A DNA stretch of 52,346 bases from Myxococcota bacterium (GTDB lineage Bacteria > Myxococcota_A > Polyangia > JAAYKL01), in NCBI GenBank assembly GCA_028278265.1, contig JANQET010000323.1, forward strand, positions 1-52,346, written 5' to 3'. Below the pieces are notes generated by a model, which was not told the DNA's origin, searched no databases, and saw only the letters and a program-made list of their open reading frames with translations. The first letter of the stretch is position 1. Each line of letters opens with the position of its first letter. Positions 45,128-52,346 of this stretch are shown here, piece after piece. The translations under genes were made by a program, and so were the position numbers.

Positions 45128-46243
45128 ATGCAACGGGATTTTTCAAAAACAAGGCGGGTGGTGATCAAGATCGGTACCCGCATCCTGACCAATGGCAACG
45201 GGATCGATGATAGTTTCATCGAGCGCATCGCCGGCCAAATCGCAACCATCCGCAAGAGAGGCCTGCAGGTGTTGCTGGTCTCTTCCGGCGCTATCGGAAT
45301 CGGCGCGCAGACGTTGGGGATGGCGCACAAGATCACCAAGATCAGAATGCGACAGGCCTGCGCGGCCATCGGTCAACCCCTGTTGATGCATCGCTACCGG
45401 CTGGCCTTTGGACAATACGATACGCCGATTGCCCAATTCCTGGTCACCCGGGATGTGCTCAACAAACGGGAATCATCGGTCAACCTGCAAAACACGCTCG
45501 AGTCGTTGCTCAACATGGATGTGCTGCCCATTTTCAATGAGAACGACTGTATTTCCATCAGTGAGATCGGACACACCTTCGGCGACAACGATCAGCTGAG
45601 CGCCCACATCGCCAGCAAGCTCGATGCGGACCTGTTGCTAGTACTTTCGGACATCGATGCGCTTTATGACAAAGATCCCCAGCGGCACAGGGACGCCCGG
45701 CCGATACACCTGGTGCCTGAATTGACCGAGGAGATCGTCAACGGGGCGAGTGAAAAGGGGAGTGTCTTCTCCACCGGAGGGATGAAGACCAAGCTTCTCG
45801 CCGTCTCCATCGCCCGCCAGGCCGGGTGTAGCACCGTGCTGGCCCACGGCCGGGTCGAACGGGTGATTCCGCGAATCCTCGATGGAGAAGAGCTGGGCAC
45901 CTTGTTCTGCGCCGCCCCCCGGTTGAAGAACCGCACCCGCTGGATTTTGAACTCCGCGCCGATGGGCCGGGTGATCACCGATGACGGTGCCGAGCGGGCA
46001 CTGGAGGAGCGGGGAAGCCTGTTGCCGGCCGGTATTCGATCCGTCGAAGGGGAGTTCAAAGTCGGCGACGTGATTCTGATCAATGACCGGTTCAAAGCAG
46101 TGTCTGGATTGAGCAGCACTGACATCAGAAAGATTGCCGGCTGCCATTCCAAGGAGGTCACTCGAATCCTCGGAACCAATAGAGCCGAAGGGGTGGCCCG
46201 CTCATCGGACATCGTCCGCCTGGACAATCCAATTACGACTTGA
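45128..46243 (+). CDS. proB: Glutamate 5-kinase
   Basis: 371 aa with the amino-acid kinase domain plus a C-terminal PUA domain, the long form of ProB. It phosphorylates glutamate with ATP, the first committed step to proline, and is normally inhibited by proline. Visible blocks: RVVIKIGTRILTNGNG, LLVSSGAIGIGAQTLG, PIFNENDCISISEIGHTFGD, LLLVLSDIDALYDKDPQRH and GSVFSTGGMKTKLLAVSIA. The PUA region starts near residue 270 (GRVITDDGAERALEERG ... FKVGDVILI). It directly follows proA. The last 11 bases overlap the convergent gene at 46233. Confidence 0.97.
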   Translation: MQRDFSKTRRVVIKIGTRILTNGNGIDDSFIERIAGQIATIRKRGLQVLLVSSGAIGIGAQTLGMAHKITKIRMRQACAAIGQPLLMHRYRLAFGQYDTPIAQFLVTRDVLNKRESSVNLQNTLESLLNMDVLPIFNENDCISISEIGHTFGDNDQLSAHIASKLDADLLLVLSDIDALYDKDPQRHRDARPIHLVPELTEEIVNGASEKGSVFSTGGMKTKLLAVSIARQAGCSTVLAHGRVERVIPRILDGEELGTLFCAAPRLKNRTRWILNSAPMGRVITDDGAERALEERGSLLPAGIRSVEGEFKVGDVILINDRFKAVSGLSSTDIRKIAGCHSKEVTRILGTNRAEGVARSSDIVRLDNPITT

Positions 46244-46568
46244 GTACCTTCACACCGCGACCTTGATTGTACCGATTGCAAAGCAGCGGGACGGCCTTGT
46301 CGCGCCAAAATTCGGGAGAGATATGGCCGCTGGACATCCCCCCGTGGCTCGAGCGCTCGAGGTGGAACGCTTTTAGGGCGGAGATCGGCCGACCGGTCAA
46401 CGCCTTGAAGGCTGCCCCAATCAACACGGCGAGCTCATCGGCTGCCGACGGTAGGGGGACGTGTTCGAAGTGCCGTCGCATCTCCTCCCAGAGATAGGGA
46501 TCCCCGCGCAGTCCCCAGTTCATCGGTTCTTTTTGAAAGAGGTCGGCGACTGTTTTTGGTTTGGCCAT
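46233..46568 (-). CDS. Conserved-looking hypothetical protein, 111 aa
   Basis: A small soluble protein: KTVADLFQKEP followed by MNWGLRGDPYLWEEMRRHF, then a helical part (ADELAVLIGAAFKAL), and ISPEFWRDKAVPLLCNRYN near the end. The pattern reads as one conserved domain, but I cannot name it. It overlaps the end of proB by 11 bases convergently and lies just downstream of the AraC-type regulator on the same strand (gap about 45 bases), so it may be the last gene of that unit. Confidence 0.6.
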   Translation of the reverse strand: MAKPKTVADLFQKEPMNWGLRGDPYLWEEMRRHFEHVPLPSAADELAVLIGAAFKALTGRPISALKAFHLERSSHGGMSSGHISPEFWRDKAVPLLCNRYNQGRGVKVLKS

Positions 46569-46612
46569 TCAGCGATCTCCAGTCGGTACCGCGTAGCTGC
46601 GAAAAAGGGTGT

Positions 46613-47455
46613 TCAGCCGATCGGGATGTACACCGATACTTCGGCAGTTTTCAAGCCGGGGCTATCGCGTACCAGGTGGAATTGTTCGAACGGTGGGCGT
46701 GATGGGTGAACCTGTTTATTGTAAAGAGGACACCACTGGTAGATCAGGTAGTGATAGCAGCCGGTCAATTGGTCGAAGGGGCCGTCGTATTCGGCTTTGG
46801 CATAGTACCCATCGCTGATCTCACACTGCGGTTCGGTCGTTGCCACCCCGTCGGGGAGAGCGACACACGCGTCATAGCGAATATGGTGCGCGCCGGTGAT
46901 CGTCGGATCGTCGTGGCTGATCCCGAACAGCTCCAGTTCCTCCAGGGGGCGATGAGGCAGTGGCAGGCGCTGGACCAGCAGGCGCCACAAAGAGGAGGCG
47001 TCTTCGGGCCTTCCACTTTTTTCGTACGGCCCGGTAAAACGCCGGAAGGTACAGGCCCGTCGTTTGAAACGGACGATTCTGACCCGGCGAATGTGCTGAT
47101 CAGAACCGCGAACCTCAAACCAGTTCTTGTACCTCGACGGGTTGACCGAGAACCGTTTGCAAAATGCCCGGGTAAAGGTTTCATGGGTGAAATAGCCGCT
47201 GCTGAACGCCAGATCGATGATGGGTTTTTGTTCGATACGGAGTCTGAAAGCGGCGTTTTCCAGTCGTAGCCGGCGGATGTACGATTTGACCGATTCCCCC
47301 AGAAATTGGCGAAACATCCGGTGAAAATAGTAGGGCGAATATCCCGCGTGCGCAGCGACATCAGCCAATCGGATTTCGTCGTTCAGGTGATTCTGGATGT
47401 AGATCACAGCGCGCCACAAGGCCTGGTGATTCAATTTGAGCGACCGTTCGGACAT
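46613..47455 (-). CDS. AraC-family regulator with GyrI-like effector domain
   Basis: 280 aa from the ATG at 47455; a GTG at 47470 is possible. The AraC helix-turn-helix pair is at the N-terminus (residues 10-110: EIRLADVAAHAGYSPYYFHR MFRQFLGESVKSYIRRLR; IIDLAFSSGYFTHETFTRAF). The C-terminal ~150 residues are GyrI/SoxS-Rob-like (RIVRFKRRACTFRRFTGPYE; ELELFGISHDDPTITGAHHI RYDACVALPDGV; YAKAEYDGPFDQL). This arrangement (DNA binding first, GyrI domain after) is that of Rob/multidrug-type regulators that bind small hydrophobic compounds. It lies about 50 bases downstream of the VOC gene on the same strand. Confidence 0.88.
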   Translation of the reverse strand: MSERSLKLNHQALWRAVIYIQNHLNDEIRLADVAAHAGYSPYYFHRMFRQFLGESVKSYIRRLRLENAAFRLRIEQKPIIDLAFSSGYFTHETFTRAFCKRFSVNPSRYKNWFEVRGSDQHIRRVRIVRFKRRACTFRRFTGPYEKSGRPEDASSLWRLLVQRLPLPHRPLEELELFGISHDDPTITGAHHIRYDACVALPDGVATTEPQCEISDGYYAKAEYDGPFDQLTGCYHYLIYQWCPLYNKQVHPSRPPFEQFHLVRDSPGLKTAEVSVYIPIG

Positions 47456-47502
47456 AGCTATCAATAACACGATCGAGCACCATCGGAGTGAGGCAATGAT
47501 GG

Positions 47503-47877
47503 CTAGACATGCTGCACCACGTCAACGGGGATGCCGTTGGGATCCACAATGCCGAAGTGAAGCTGTCCCCACGCCTCTTTTTTGAGATCGAACGCGATCG
47601 GTACGTCGGCCAGTTTGATTTTTTCGTAAAGTGGCTCAACAGCATCCACCTGAATGCTCAGAATGAGCCCTTGGCCGTTCCAGCGCGGCTGGAACAGAGG
47701 GGGTTGACTCGGATGGTCGGGTTCCATGAACGCCAGTTCGGCGCCGTCAGCTGCGCGGAGTTGTTTGTAGAACCCCACGTCGGCAACCGTCTCAAAGCCG
47801 AAATGTCTTTGATAGAACGCCACAGATTCTTCCATTTTGTCCGTCGCGATAACGCTGTAAATAACTTCAATAGACAT
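47503..47877 (-). CDS. VOC-family (glyoxalase/bleomycin-resistance-like) protein
   Basis: 124 aa, with AAGGAGC six bases before the ATG. A single VOC module pair: IEVIYSVIATDKMEESVAFY QRHFGFETVADVGFYKQLRA, a glutamate/acid pair AELAFMEP, and the late HFGIVDPNGIPVDVVQHV with a metal-type His. VOC proteins include glyoxalases, dioxygenases and drug-binding proteins; which one cannot be told here. The AraC/GyrI-like regulator behind it suggests a response to a toxic small molecule. Upstream lie two long palindromes that may be its operator. Confidence 0.85.
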   Translation of the reverse strand: MSIEVIYSVIATDKMEESVAFYQRHFGFETVADVGFYKQLRAADGAELAFMEPDHPSQPPLFQPRWNGQGLILSIQVDAVEPLYEKIKLADVPIAFDLKKEAWGQLHFGIVDPNGIPVDVVQHV

Positions 47878-48245
47878 CTGAATGCTCCTTTTTTCTGTTG
47901 TTGCCCAGATCCAACCCCATGGCGGGTTGAGCCTATTGGGTGTCTATCAGATGCTTAAGTCCACCAGCAGACCGCCGCTTGACATTTCTTGCGCTTTGGG
48001 GAGAGCCGCGCCGACGAAGTCCCGGCCATGCCAATGCCACCACCACCAATTCGTCAAATGACGATTTGGTGCAGAGATGTTTGTCGAGGTCTCTTTGCAC
48101 CAATTTGGCAAATGACGATTTGGTGCAGAGATATTCGTCTCGTTTTCATCAGCACCAAGTTGACAACGCTACGCTCGAAAGTCGTTCATTTTTCGAAAGT
48201 TTAAGCCGAACTTGGAGCTACTCCCAAAAAGGACGTGGTTACGAT
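47878..48245. other. Intergenic region between VOC gene and POT transporter
   Basis: About 370 bases without a convincing gene. It holds the two palindromes and a ribosome site for the VOC gene (AAGGAGC next to 47877). A plus-strand frame of 103 aa at 47940-48251 has no recognisable features and runs through the palindromes, so I do not call it. Confidence 0.5.
48044..48132. repeat. Two near-identical palindromes, 54 bp apart
   Basis: CAAATGACGATTTGGTGCAG occurs in both copies as part of an identical 24-base repeat (48055-48078 and 48109-48132). Each copy is the right arm of an imperfect palindrome: CACCAA...TTGGTG at 48044-48071, and CTCTTTGCACCAA...TTGGTGCAGAG at 48091-48130. A third half-site, GCACCAAGTTGACA, lies near 48152. 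They lie upstream of the VOC gene and downstream of the POT gene. An operator, a structured 5' leader or a repeat element are all possible. Confidence 0.7.
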
Positions 48246-49550
48246 CTATGACTTGATCTCCTCGGCGCCGTGGGTCAGCGCTTTGAGCTTTTTGAAGAAC
48301 ACCAGCAACAGCAGACCGAACACCGCACAGAAGACGAAGATGCCGGTGAACACCTCGAACTCTCCTGCCCTGGTGGCGAGCTCGCCCACCTTGCCGGCCG
48401 CTAGACCGCCCAATCCGGTGGCCGCAAAATAGAGCCCCATCATGCTCGCCGCGTACTTGGCCGGGGCCAGCTTGGTGATGAACGACAGGGCCACCGGCGA
48501 GAGGCAGAGCTCACCGACGACGTGAAGCAGGTAGGCCATCACCAGGAAGATGAGCATCGCTTTAACGCCAGTCTCGGCCTGCATCGCCGCCCCGGACATG
48601 AACAGGAACCCCGAGCCGGTGATCATGATCCCCAACGCCATTTTGAATAGGGAGGAGTTCTCTTTGCCCTTTTTGCTTCTCCTGGCCCAAAACGCCGCGA
48701 CGACACCGCCCAGGATGATGACGAACGCCGCCGGCACGGACTGGAACCAGCTCGTGGGAATCTTCCAGTCGAAGATGACCCGGTTGATCTTTTCCTTGGT
48801 GTAGAGGTTCATCAACCCGCCGGCTTGTTCGTAGGCAGCCCAGAAGACCACCACAATGAGGAATGAAATCAACAACACGATCACCCGATCCCGTTCAACT
48901 GGGGTCAGCGGTGTCTTTTTGTCCACTTCAGCAGCTTTTGGTGAGGTGCGCAGGCCCACATCCTTGAGGTGTTTTTGACCCCAAAGATAGACGGCCAGTC
49001 CGAGCAGCATACCGATGCCGGCCATGCCGAAGGCATAGCGCCACCCGTATAATTCGCCGACTGCCCCCACAGCCAGCGGGGCGGCGAACGCGCCGATGTT
49101 GATCCCGATGTAGAAAATGACGAATCCGGAATCCCGCCGGGAATCCCCTTCCCGATACAACCCGCCGACCATCGTCGAGATATTGGGCTTGAGACATCCG
49201 ACACCCGAGATGATCAGCGCCAACCCCGCATAAAATGTTTCTATCCCAGGGACGGCAAGGGTCAGCTGGCCGGCAGCGATGAGCACCCCTCCGACCAGGA
49301 CGGTTTTCTTTTGCCCCAAGAGACGATCAGCGAGGATGCCGCCGGGAATGGACATCCCGTAAACTAATCCCATGTACCAAGCGTAGAGGGAGAGGGCGTC
49401 GGCCTTGGTCCAGCCCAATCCCGGGTTTTCGCCGATGGTTTCCTGGGTGAGGTAGAGCACCAGAATGGCGCGCATGCCGTAAAAGCTGAAGCGCTCCCAC
49501 ATCTCGGTGAAAAAGAGAACGATTAGACCTTTGGGGTGGCGATTTTTCAT
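48246..49550 (-). CDS. POT/PTR2-family proton-dependent oligopeptide transporter
   Basis: 434 aa, the short end of the usual POT length (about 450-500). The family motif is present near the N-terminus: FFTEMWERFSFYGMRAILVL (ExxERFxYY). The protein is a row of about 12-14 membrane helices with the MFS motif GILADRLLGQKKTVLVGG and GLGWTKADALSLYAWYMGLV. It imports di- and tripeptides with protons. It is divergent to the ferredoxin remnant (about 80 bases between starts). The C69 dipeptidase elsewhere in the window could supply its substrates, but no link is shown. Confidence 0.92.
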   Translation of the reverse strand: MKNRHPKGLIVLFFTEMWERFSFYGMRAILVLYLTQETIGENPGLGWTKADALSLYAWYMGLVYGMSIPGGILADRLLGQKKTVLVGGVLIAAGQLTLAVPGIETFYAGLALIISGVGCLKPNISTMVGGLYREGDSRRDSGFVIFYIGINIGAFAAPLAVGAVGELYGWRYAFGMAGIGMLLGLAVYLWGQKHLKDVGLRTSPKAAEVDKKTPLTPVERDRVIVLLISFLIVVVFWAAYEQAGGLMNLYTKEKINRVIFDWKIPTSWFQSVPAAFVIILGGVVAAFWARRSKKGKENSSLFKMALGIMITGSGFLFMSGAAMQAETGVKAMLIFLVMAYLLHVVGELCLSPVALSFITKLAPAKYAASMMGLYFAATGLGGLAAGKVGELATRAGEFEVFTGIFVFCAVFGLLLLVFFKKLKALTHGAEEIKS

Positions 49551-49629
49551 GAAGTCTTCTCCTCGAGCAGGTGGATTCGCGCGGATGATACCCGCTTGAA
49601 AAATTTTTCTCCTCTAATAAAACAGCCCT

Positions 49630-49893
49630 ATGGTCAAAAAGTACGTACCGATTGGCACAAACCTGGGATACCGGGGCGGCATTATCGTGGACCGGGACCG
49701 GTGCACGGGATGCAAGAAGTGTTACAACATCTGTCCGGTGGATGTCTTTACCTTTGATCGGGCGGCCAAGCAGGTGATCACCACCTATCCCGAAGAGTGC
49801 TGGAGCTCGAGGGCGACGGTCGATCGCTTAGCCAGAACCTGGAGAGCGCCTCGAAATTCGACCGCTACGTGGAGACCCAAACCATGGGGTTGA
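49630..49893 (+). pseudogene. Truncated 4Fe-4S ferredoxin
   Basis: The start is a normal small ferredoxin: YVPIGTNLGYRGGIIVDRDR, CTGCKKCYNICPVDVFTFDR, VITTYPEECW. The first cluster motif CxxCxxCxxxCP is complete. Family members usually continue with a second cluster motif (ECWxCGxCxxxCP). Here the sequence leaves that path right after EECW at about 49800 and runs on in an Arg/Trp-rich, non-ferredoxin tail to 49893. That tail overlaps the good reading frame of a different gene. I read it as a ferredoxin fused by deletion to an unrelated gene remnant, though a single-cluster protein could still be made. Confidence 0.65.
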
Positions 49894-50296
49894 ACGCGGA
49901 GCTGCTGTTCAACGACGCCTCCCGGATTCCCGGATTCCCGGATACCCCGAGACCAACGGGGAGATGGGCGAGCTGCTCGAGGCCGAGGAGAACGAAGCGA
50001 CTAGTCTGGCCTCACAACTCGAATGCGTATTGCTCAATCAGTTTTTGGTGGACGATTTCGAATCGGGAGAGATTGGTATCTACACTGTGCAATTGGATCG
50101 AATCGAGGCCGGCGGCCTGGAGACATTCGAGTTGCACAACCACAATTGCCCCTTGCTAAACGATACCTGGGACATAGAATCGGTTTACGTGGAGGCGATG
50201 TTGGACGACGGCTCATAATACGACAGCCGATTCAATTACCCAATCCCCGAAATAGACGAAGACGAATCGTTCATTCCGCCGAGCTGCTACAACTGA
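49797..50296 (+). pseudogene. Frameshifted and interrupted unknown gene
   Basis: The frame from GTG 49797 reads LELEGDGRSLSQNLESASKF, then ELLFNDASRIPG and shifts. The frame from about 49922 continues RIPGYPETNGEMGELLEAEE, ECVLLNQFLVDDFESGEIGI, YTVQLDRIEAGGLETFELHN. An 8-base unit CCCGGATT is tandemly duplicated at 49921-49936, with a third partial copy to 49943; removing one copy joins the two frames exactly. A TAA at 50216-50218 is then followed in the same frame by YDSRFNYPIPEIDEDESFIP PSCYN and TGA at 50294-50296. Acidic protein of no family I know; at least two lesions. Could be a real pseudogene or, less likely, base errors. Confidence 0.7.
49921..49943. repeat. 8-bp tandem duplication causing the frameshift
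   Basis: CCCGGATT CCCGGATT then CCCGGATA. Removing one unit restores a continuous reading frame across the interrupted gene. Confidence 0.85.
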
Positions 50297-52039
50297 TCAG
50301 TTCGAAAGATAGACCGTCTTTCCACCAATGATGGTGCGCACCACACGGGTGGTCAAGATCTCCTTGGGCGGGAGGGTGAGAATATCTTTGTCCAGGATGA
50401 TCATGTCGGCCAACTTGTTCACTTCGATGGAGCCTAACAGATCTTCTTGCCAGGCGGCCTGGGCGGCCCAGATGGTAAAGCCGCGGATGGCCTCTTCGAT
50501 GGTCAGCTTTTGCTCGGGGTACCATCCCCTTTCGGGCGTGCCCCGATGATCCTGTCGGGTGACGGCGGCGTAGATGCCGAGCAGGGGATTGGGTGATTCC
50601 ACCGGAAAGTCCGAGCCGAAAGGCAGGATCAACCCGGCGTCGATGAACGATCGCCAGGCGTAGGCCCCCTTGGCCCGCTGTGCGCCGATGCGCTCCTCTA
50701 CGAAGTCCATGTCCGAGGTGCAGTGGGTGGGTTGCATCGACGGGATTACGCCGAGCTCGGCGTACTTGGCGATGTCTTCGTCGCGGACGATTTGGGAGTG
50801 CTCGATGCGAAAGCGGTGGTCCCGGCCGGGAAACTCTTTGAGCGCGATTTCGTAGGCGTCCAGGCAGGCCCGGTTGCCGCGGATGCCGATGCTGTGGGTG
50901 TTCACCCCCATCTTTGCCTGGAGCGCGGCTCGGGACACCTCGGTGATGTACTCCGGAGTGATTCTGAACAGCCCCCGGTTGCCCGAGTCGTCCGCATAGG
51001 GCTCGTAGAACGCCGCCCCGCGAGAGCCCAGCGCTCCGTCGAAAAACAGCTTGATGCTCTTCACAGTCAAGCGGTGGTTGCCGTAGTTCTCCAATCGATG
51101 CTGCTTGAAAAAGTCGACCAAGTCGTCGGCCTCGAACATCGGTTTTTCCTGTTCTCCGAGCATGGCGTAGACCCGGACGTGGATTTTGTCCTCGTCGATC
51201 AGCGCTTTGTAGCGGGCGATTTCCCACGGGTTGATGCCGGCCTCGTGCACACCGGTGAGCCCCAGTTGTTCGCACTGCTCCAAGGCGATGACCACGCGCT
51301 GTTCGTACTGTTCGGCACTCTCCCGGGGCAGGTGGCGTTTAACCAGGTTCATCGCCTGGTTGATCAGCACCCCGGTGGGTTCGCCGCCGGGCTTGCGGAC
51401 GATCTTGCCGCCGGGGGGATCGGGAGTGGATGGGCCGATACCGGCGAGCTTGAGGGCCGCCTGATTGACAAAGGCGGAATTGCCGTCGACCCGGCTCAAG
51501 TAGACCGGGTTGTCCGGCGAGGCGGCACTCAAAGCGTCGTGTACGGGAAACGCCTTGCCCGGCCACTTGGTCTGATCCCAACGTCCGCCGACAATCCATT
51601 CCCCCTTGGGGATCATCTCTGCCTTTTCACCGACCCGCTTTACCACGGCGTCGAAACTCGGCGCGTCGGAAATCTCGAGCAGCTCGAGCTTCTTGCCCAA
51701 TCCGTAGATGTGGGCGTGAGCATCGATCAATCCAGGAACCACGAGCCGACCCTGCAGATCGAACACCTCGGTCCTTGGGCTGAGATAGGTGTCGAGTTGC
51801 TCGTCGGTGCCGACGAAGATGATTCGATCGCCTTTTATCGCTACCGCCTGATGGATTGAAAACGCCCCATCGACTGTCGCGATCTTGCCATTTTTAAGGG
51901 CCAAATCCGCTGTCATCGACTCTCCTGAAGGGGTAGGGGCGTCGCCGCCCAAATGGCCCCCGCAACTGAGCAGCAGAGCGCTCAAGCCGAGCCACACCAC
52001 TGGCCATACAATTGTCGATCCGGTCTCTTTTTTCATCAT
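50297..52039 (-). CDS. Amidohydrolase-family (YtcJ-like) lipoprotein
   Basis: About 580 aa from the ATG pair at 52036/52039. The upstream part of the open frame (to 52225) runs into the MITE and is rejected as coding. Lipoprotein signal: VVWLGLSALLLSC. The metal-dependent hydrolase core follows: LVVPGLIDAHAHIYGLGKKL (HxH), the middle block GVNTHSIGIRGNRACLDAYE, FRIEHSQIVRDEDIAKYAEL, and the last metal Asp region PFGSDFPVESPNPLLGIYA. These fit the YtcJ/AmdS-like subgroup of long amidohydrolases; the substrate is unknown. It abuts the pseudogene stop exactly (50296/50297). Confidence 0.88.
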   Translation of the reverse strand: MMKKETGSTIVWPVVWLGLSALLLSCGGHLGGDAPTPSGESMTADLALKNGKIATVDGAFSIHQAVAIKGDRIIFVGTDEQLDTYLSPRTEVFDLQGRLVVPGLIDAHAHIYGLGKKLELLEISDAPSFDAVVKRVGEKAEMIPKGEWIVGGRWDQTKWPGKAFPVHDALSAASPDNPVYLSRVDGNSAFVNQAALKLAGIGPSTPDPPGGKIVRKPGGEPTGVLINQAMNLVKRHLPRESAEQYEQRVVIALEQCEQLGLTGVHEAGINPWEIARYKALIDEDKIHVRVYAMLGEQEKPMFEADDLVDFFKQHRLENYGNHRLTVKSIKLFFDGALGSRGAAFYEPYADDSGNRGLFRITPEYITEVSRAALQAKMGVNTHSIGIRGNRACLDAYEIALKEFPGRDHRFRIEHSQIVRDEDIAKYAELGVIPSMQPTHCTSDMDFVEERIGAQRAKGAYAWRSFIDAGLILPFGSDFPVESPNPLLGIYAAVTRQDHRGTPERGWYPEQKLTIEEAIRGFTIWAAQAAWQEDLLGSIEVNKLADMIILDKDILTLPPKEILTTRVVRTIIGGKTVYLSN

Positions 52040-52098
52040 TCCGCCATCTTCGGCGCTGGGACCGATCGGGTCAAGTCTTCTGTTGGAGTTTACCGTTA

Positions 52099-52252
52099 GG
52101 ACTCGCGCAAAAATAAATGCCGAATTTTGAGAGTAGAGGCGTAATTGTGCCAAAGAGTGAAGCCTGAATACTTGGGGTATTTGGGCGCCGAGCGATGCCG
52201 GCAGAATTGATGGATCTGCTCTCAAAAACGGAAGGTATTTTTGCGCAAGTCC
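52099..52252. mobile_element. Complete MITE-like element, 154 bp, with TTA target duplication
   Basis: 17-bp terminal inverted repeats, GGACTCGCGCAAAAATA at 52099-52115 and TATTTTTGCGCAAGTCC at 52236-52252, match with one mismatch. TTA flanks both sides (52096-52098 and 52253-52255), and also follows the left-edge copy at 95-97. It encodes no transposase. TNA-type 3-bp target duplications are known for IS1031-type IS5-family elements, so mobilisation by such a transposase in trans is inferred. Confidence 0.8.
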
Positions 52253-52346
52253 TTACCTCTGAGCAGGCCTTGTACCTCTTCGTAGTCACCTGGGACGGGA
52301 CTACTTTCGCGCAAGAGTTGTCATCAAGGGAGATCAATTTGAATTC
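52195..52346 (+). CDS. Possible partial CDS running off the window
   Basis: An ATG inside the MITE (52195) starts a frame that stays open to the window end. Past the element it reads like protein: TSEQALYLFVVTWDGTTFAQ, then ELSSREINLN. It may be a real gene whose start was rewritten by the MITE, or the C-terminal side of a gene cut by it. I see no ribosome site. It ends at the window edge, so it is partial. Confidence 0.3.
   Translation, partial: MPAELMDLLSKTEGIFAQVLTSEQALYLFVVTWDGTTFAQELSSREINLN

Noticed and set aside
48044-48132. CRISPR-like repeats
   Set aside because: Only two copies, palindromic across the full unit, no spacer series and no cas gene.
47940-48251. 103-aa plus-strand frame between the VOC and POT genes
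   Set aside because: It runs through the palindromes, shows a repeated peptide only because of them, and has no start signal.
50216-50218. TAA as a recoded codon
   Set aside because: Selenocysteine and pyrrolysine use UGA and UAG; with a nearby frameshift, decay is simpler.
52040-52225. N-terminal extension of the amidohydrolase to 52225
   Set aside because: It would put 62 residues, partly encoded by the MITE, in front of a clean lipoprotein signal.

Overview
This 52 kb window looks like chromosomal DNA of a high-GC, Gram-negative bacterium of the broad deltaproteobacterial/Myxococcota kind. The evidence is the mix of Hanks-type Ser/Thr kinases, an FHA-AAA+ regulator, many lipoproteins and outer-membrane barrels, and five secreted proteins in which a lipobox is followed by a long Asp-Ser/Thr/Ala dipeptide linker. 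This is inference from gene content; no rRNA or other marker is present. No tRNA, rRNA, CRISPR array or intact transposase was seen.

Left part (1-22 kb). A truncated copy of a small inverted-repeat element lies at the very edge. It is followed by a secreted trypsin-like protease, a probable pseudokinase with a PEGA-like tail, a DUF1232 protein, a TonB-like protein, and a two-gene unit of a lipoprotein-like protein with a radical SAM/SPASM maturase. Next come an Mth938-type protein, a subtilisin-like lipoprotein, and a divergent Ser/Thr kinase and FHA-AAA+ pair. Three Asp-rich-linker lipoproteins follow (beta-propeller, lectin/CBM-like, choice-of-anchor-L), then a HEAT-like protein, a peptidoglycan-binding protein and a metallo-beta-lactamase-fold lipoprotein with a clear terminator.

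Middle (22-29 kb, minus strand). A compact operon runs: coiled-coil protein, MotA-like channel, MotB-like peptidoglycan-anchored stator with Asp24 in the membrane helix, a 1304-aa SF1 (DNA2/NAM7-type) helicase, and a 132-aa protein. Most junctions overlap by 1-4 bases. A MotAB-type motor joined to a DNA helicase is the logic of Zorya anti-phage defence, but the helicase class and accessory genes differ from the Zorya types I know. It is the best candidate here for an undescribed system.

Right-middle (29-42 kb, minus strand). A FadL-like barrel and a TlpA-like lipoprotein precede a duplicated three-gene cassette: Cys-rich lipoprotein, coiled-coil porin, short PstS-like periplasmic protein. The two copies flank a C69 dipeptidase, and a 7TMR-DISM histidine kinase sits upstream. 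A plausible reading is an envelope uptake or sensing system.

Right end (42-52 kb). A beta-helix lipoprotein with an Asp-Thr linker, proA-proB (proline synthesis), an AraC/GyrI-like regulator with a VOC protein downstream of two large palindromes, a POT-family peptide transporter, a decayed ferredoxin joined to a decayed unknown gene, and an amidohydrolase lipoprotein. A complete 154-bp MITE-like element with TTA target duplications lies near the edge, and a partial reading frame runs out of the window.
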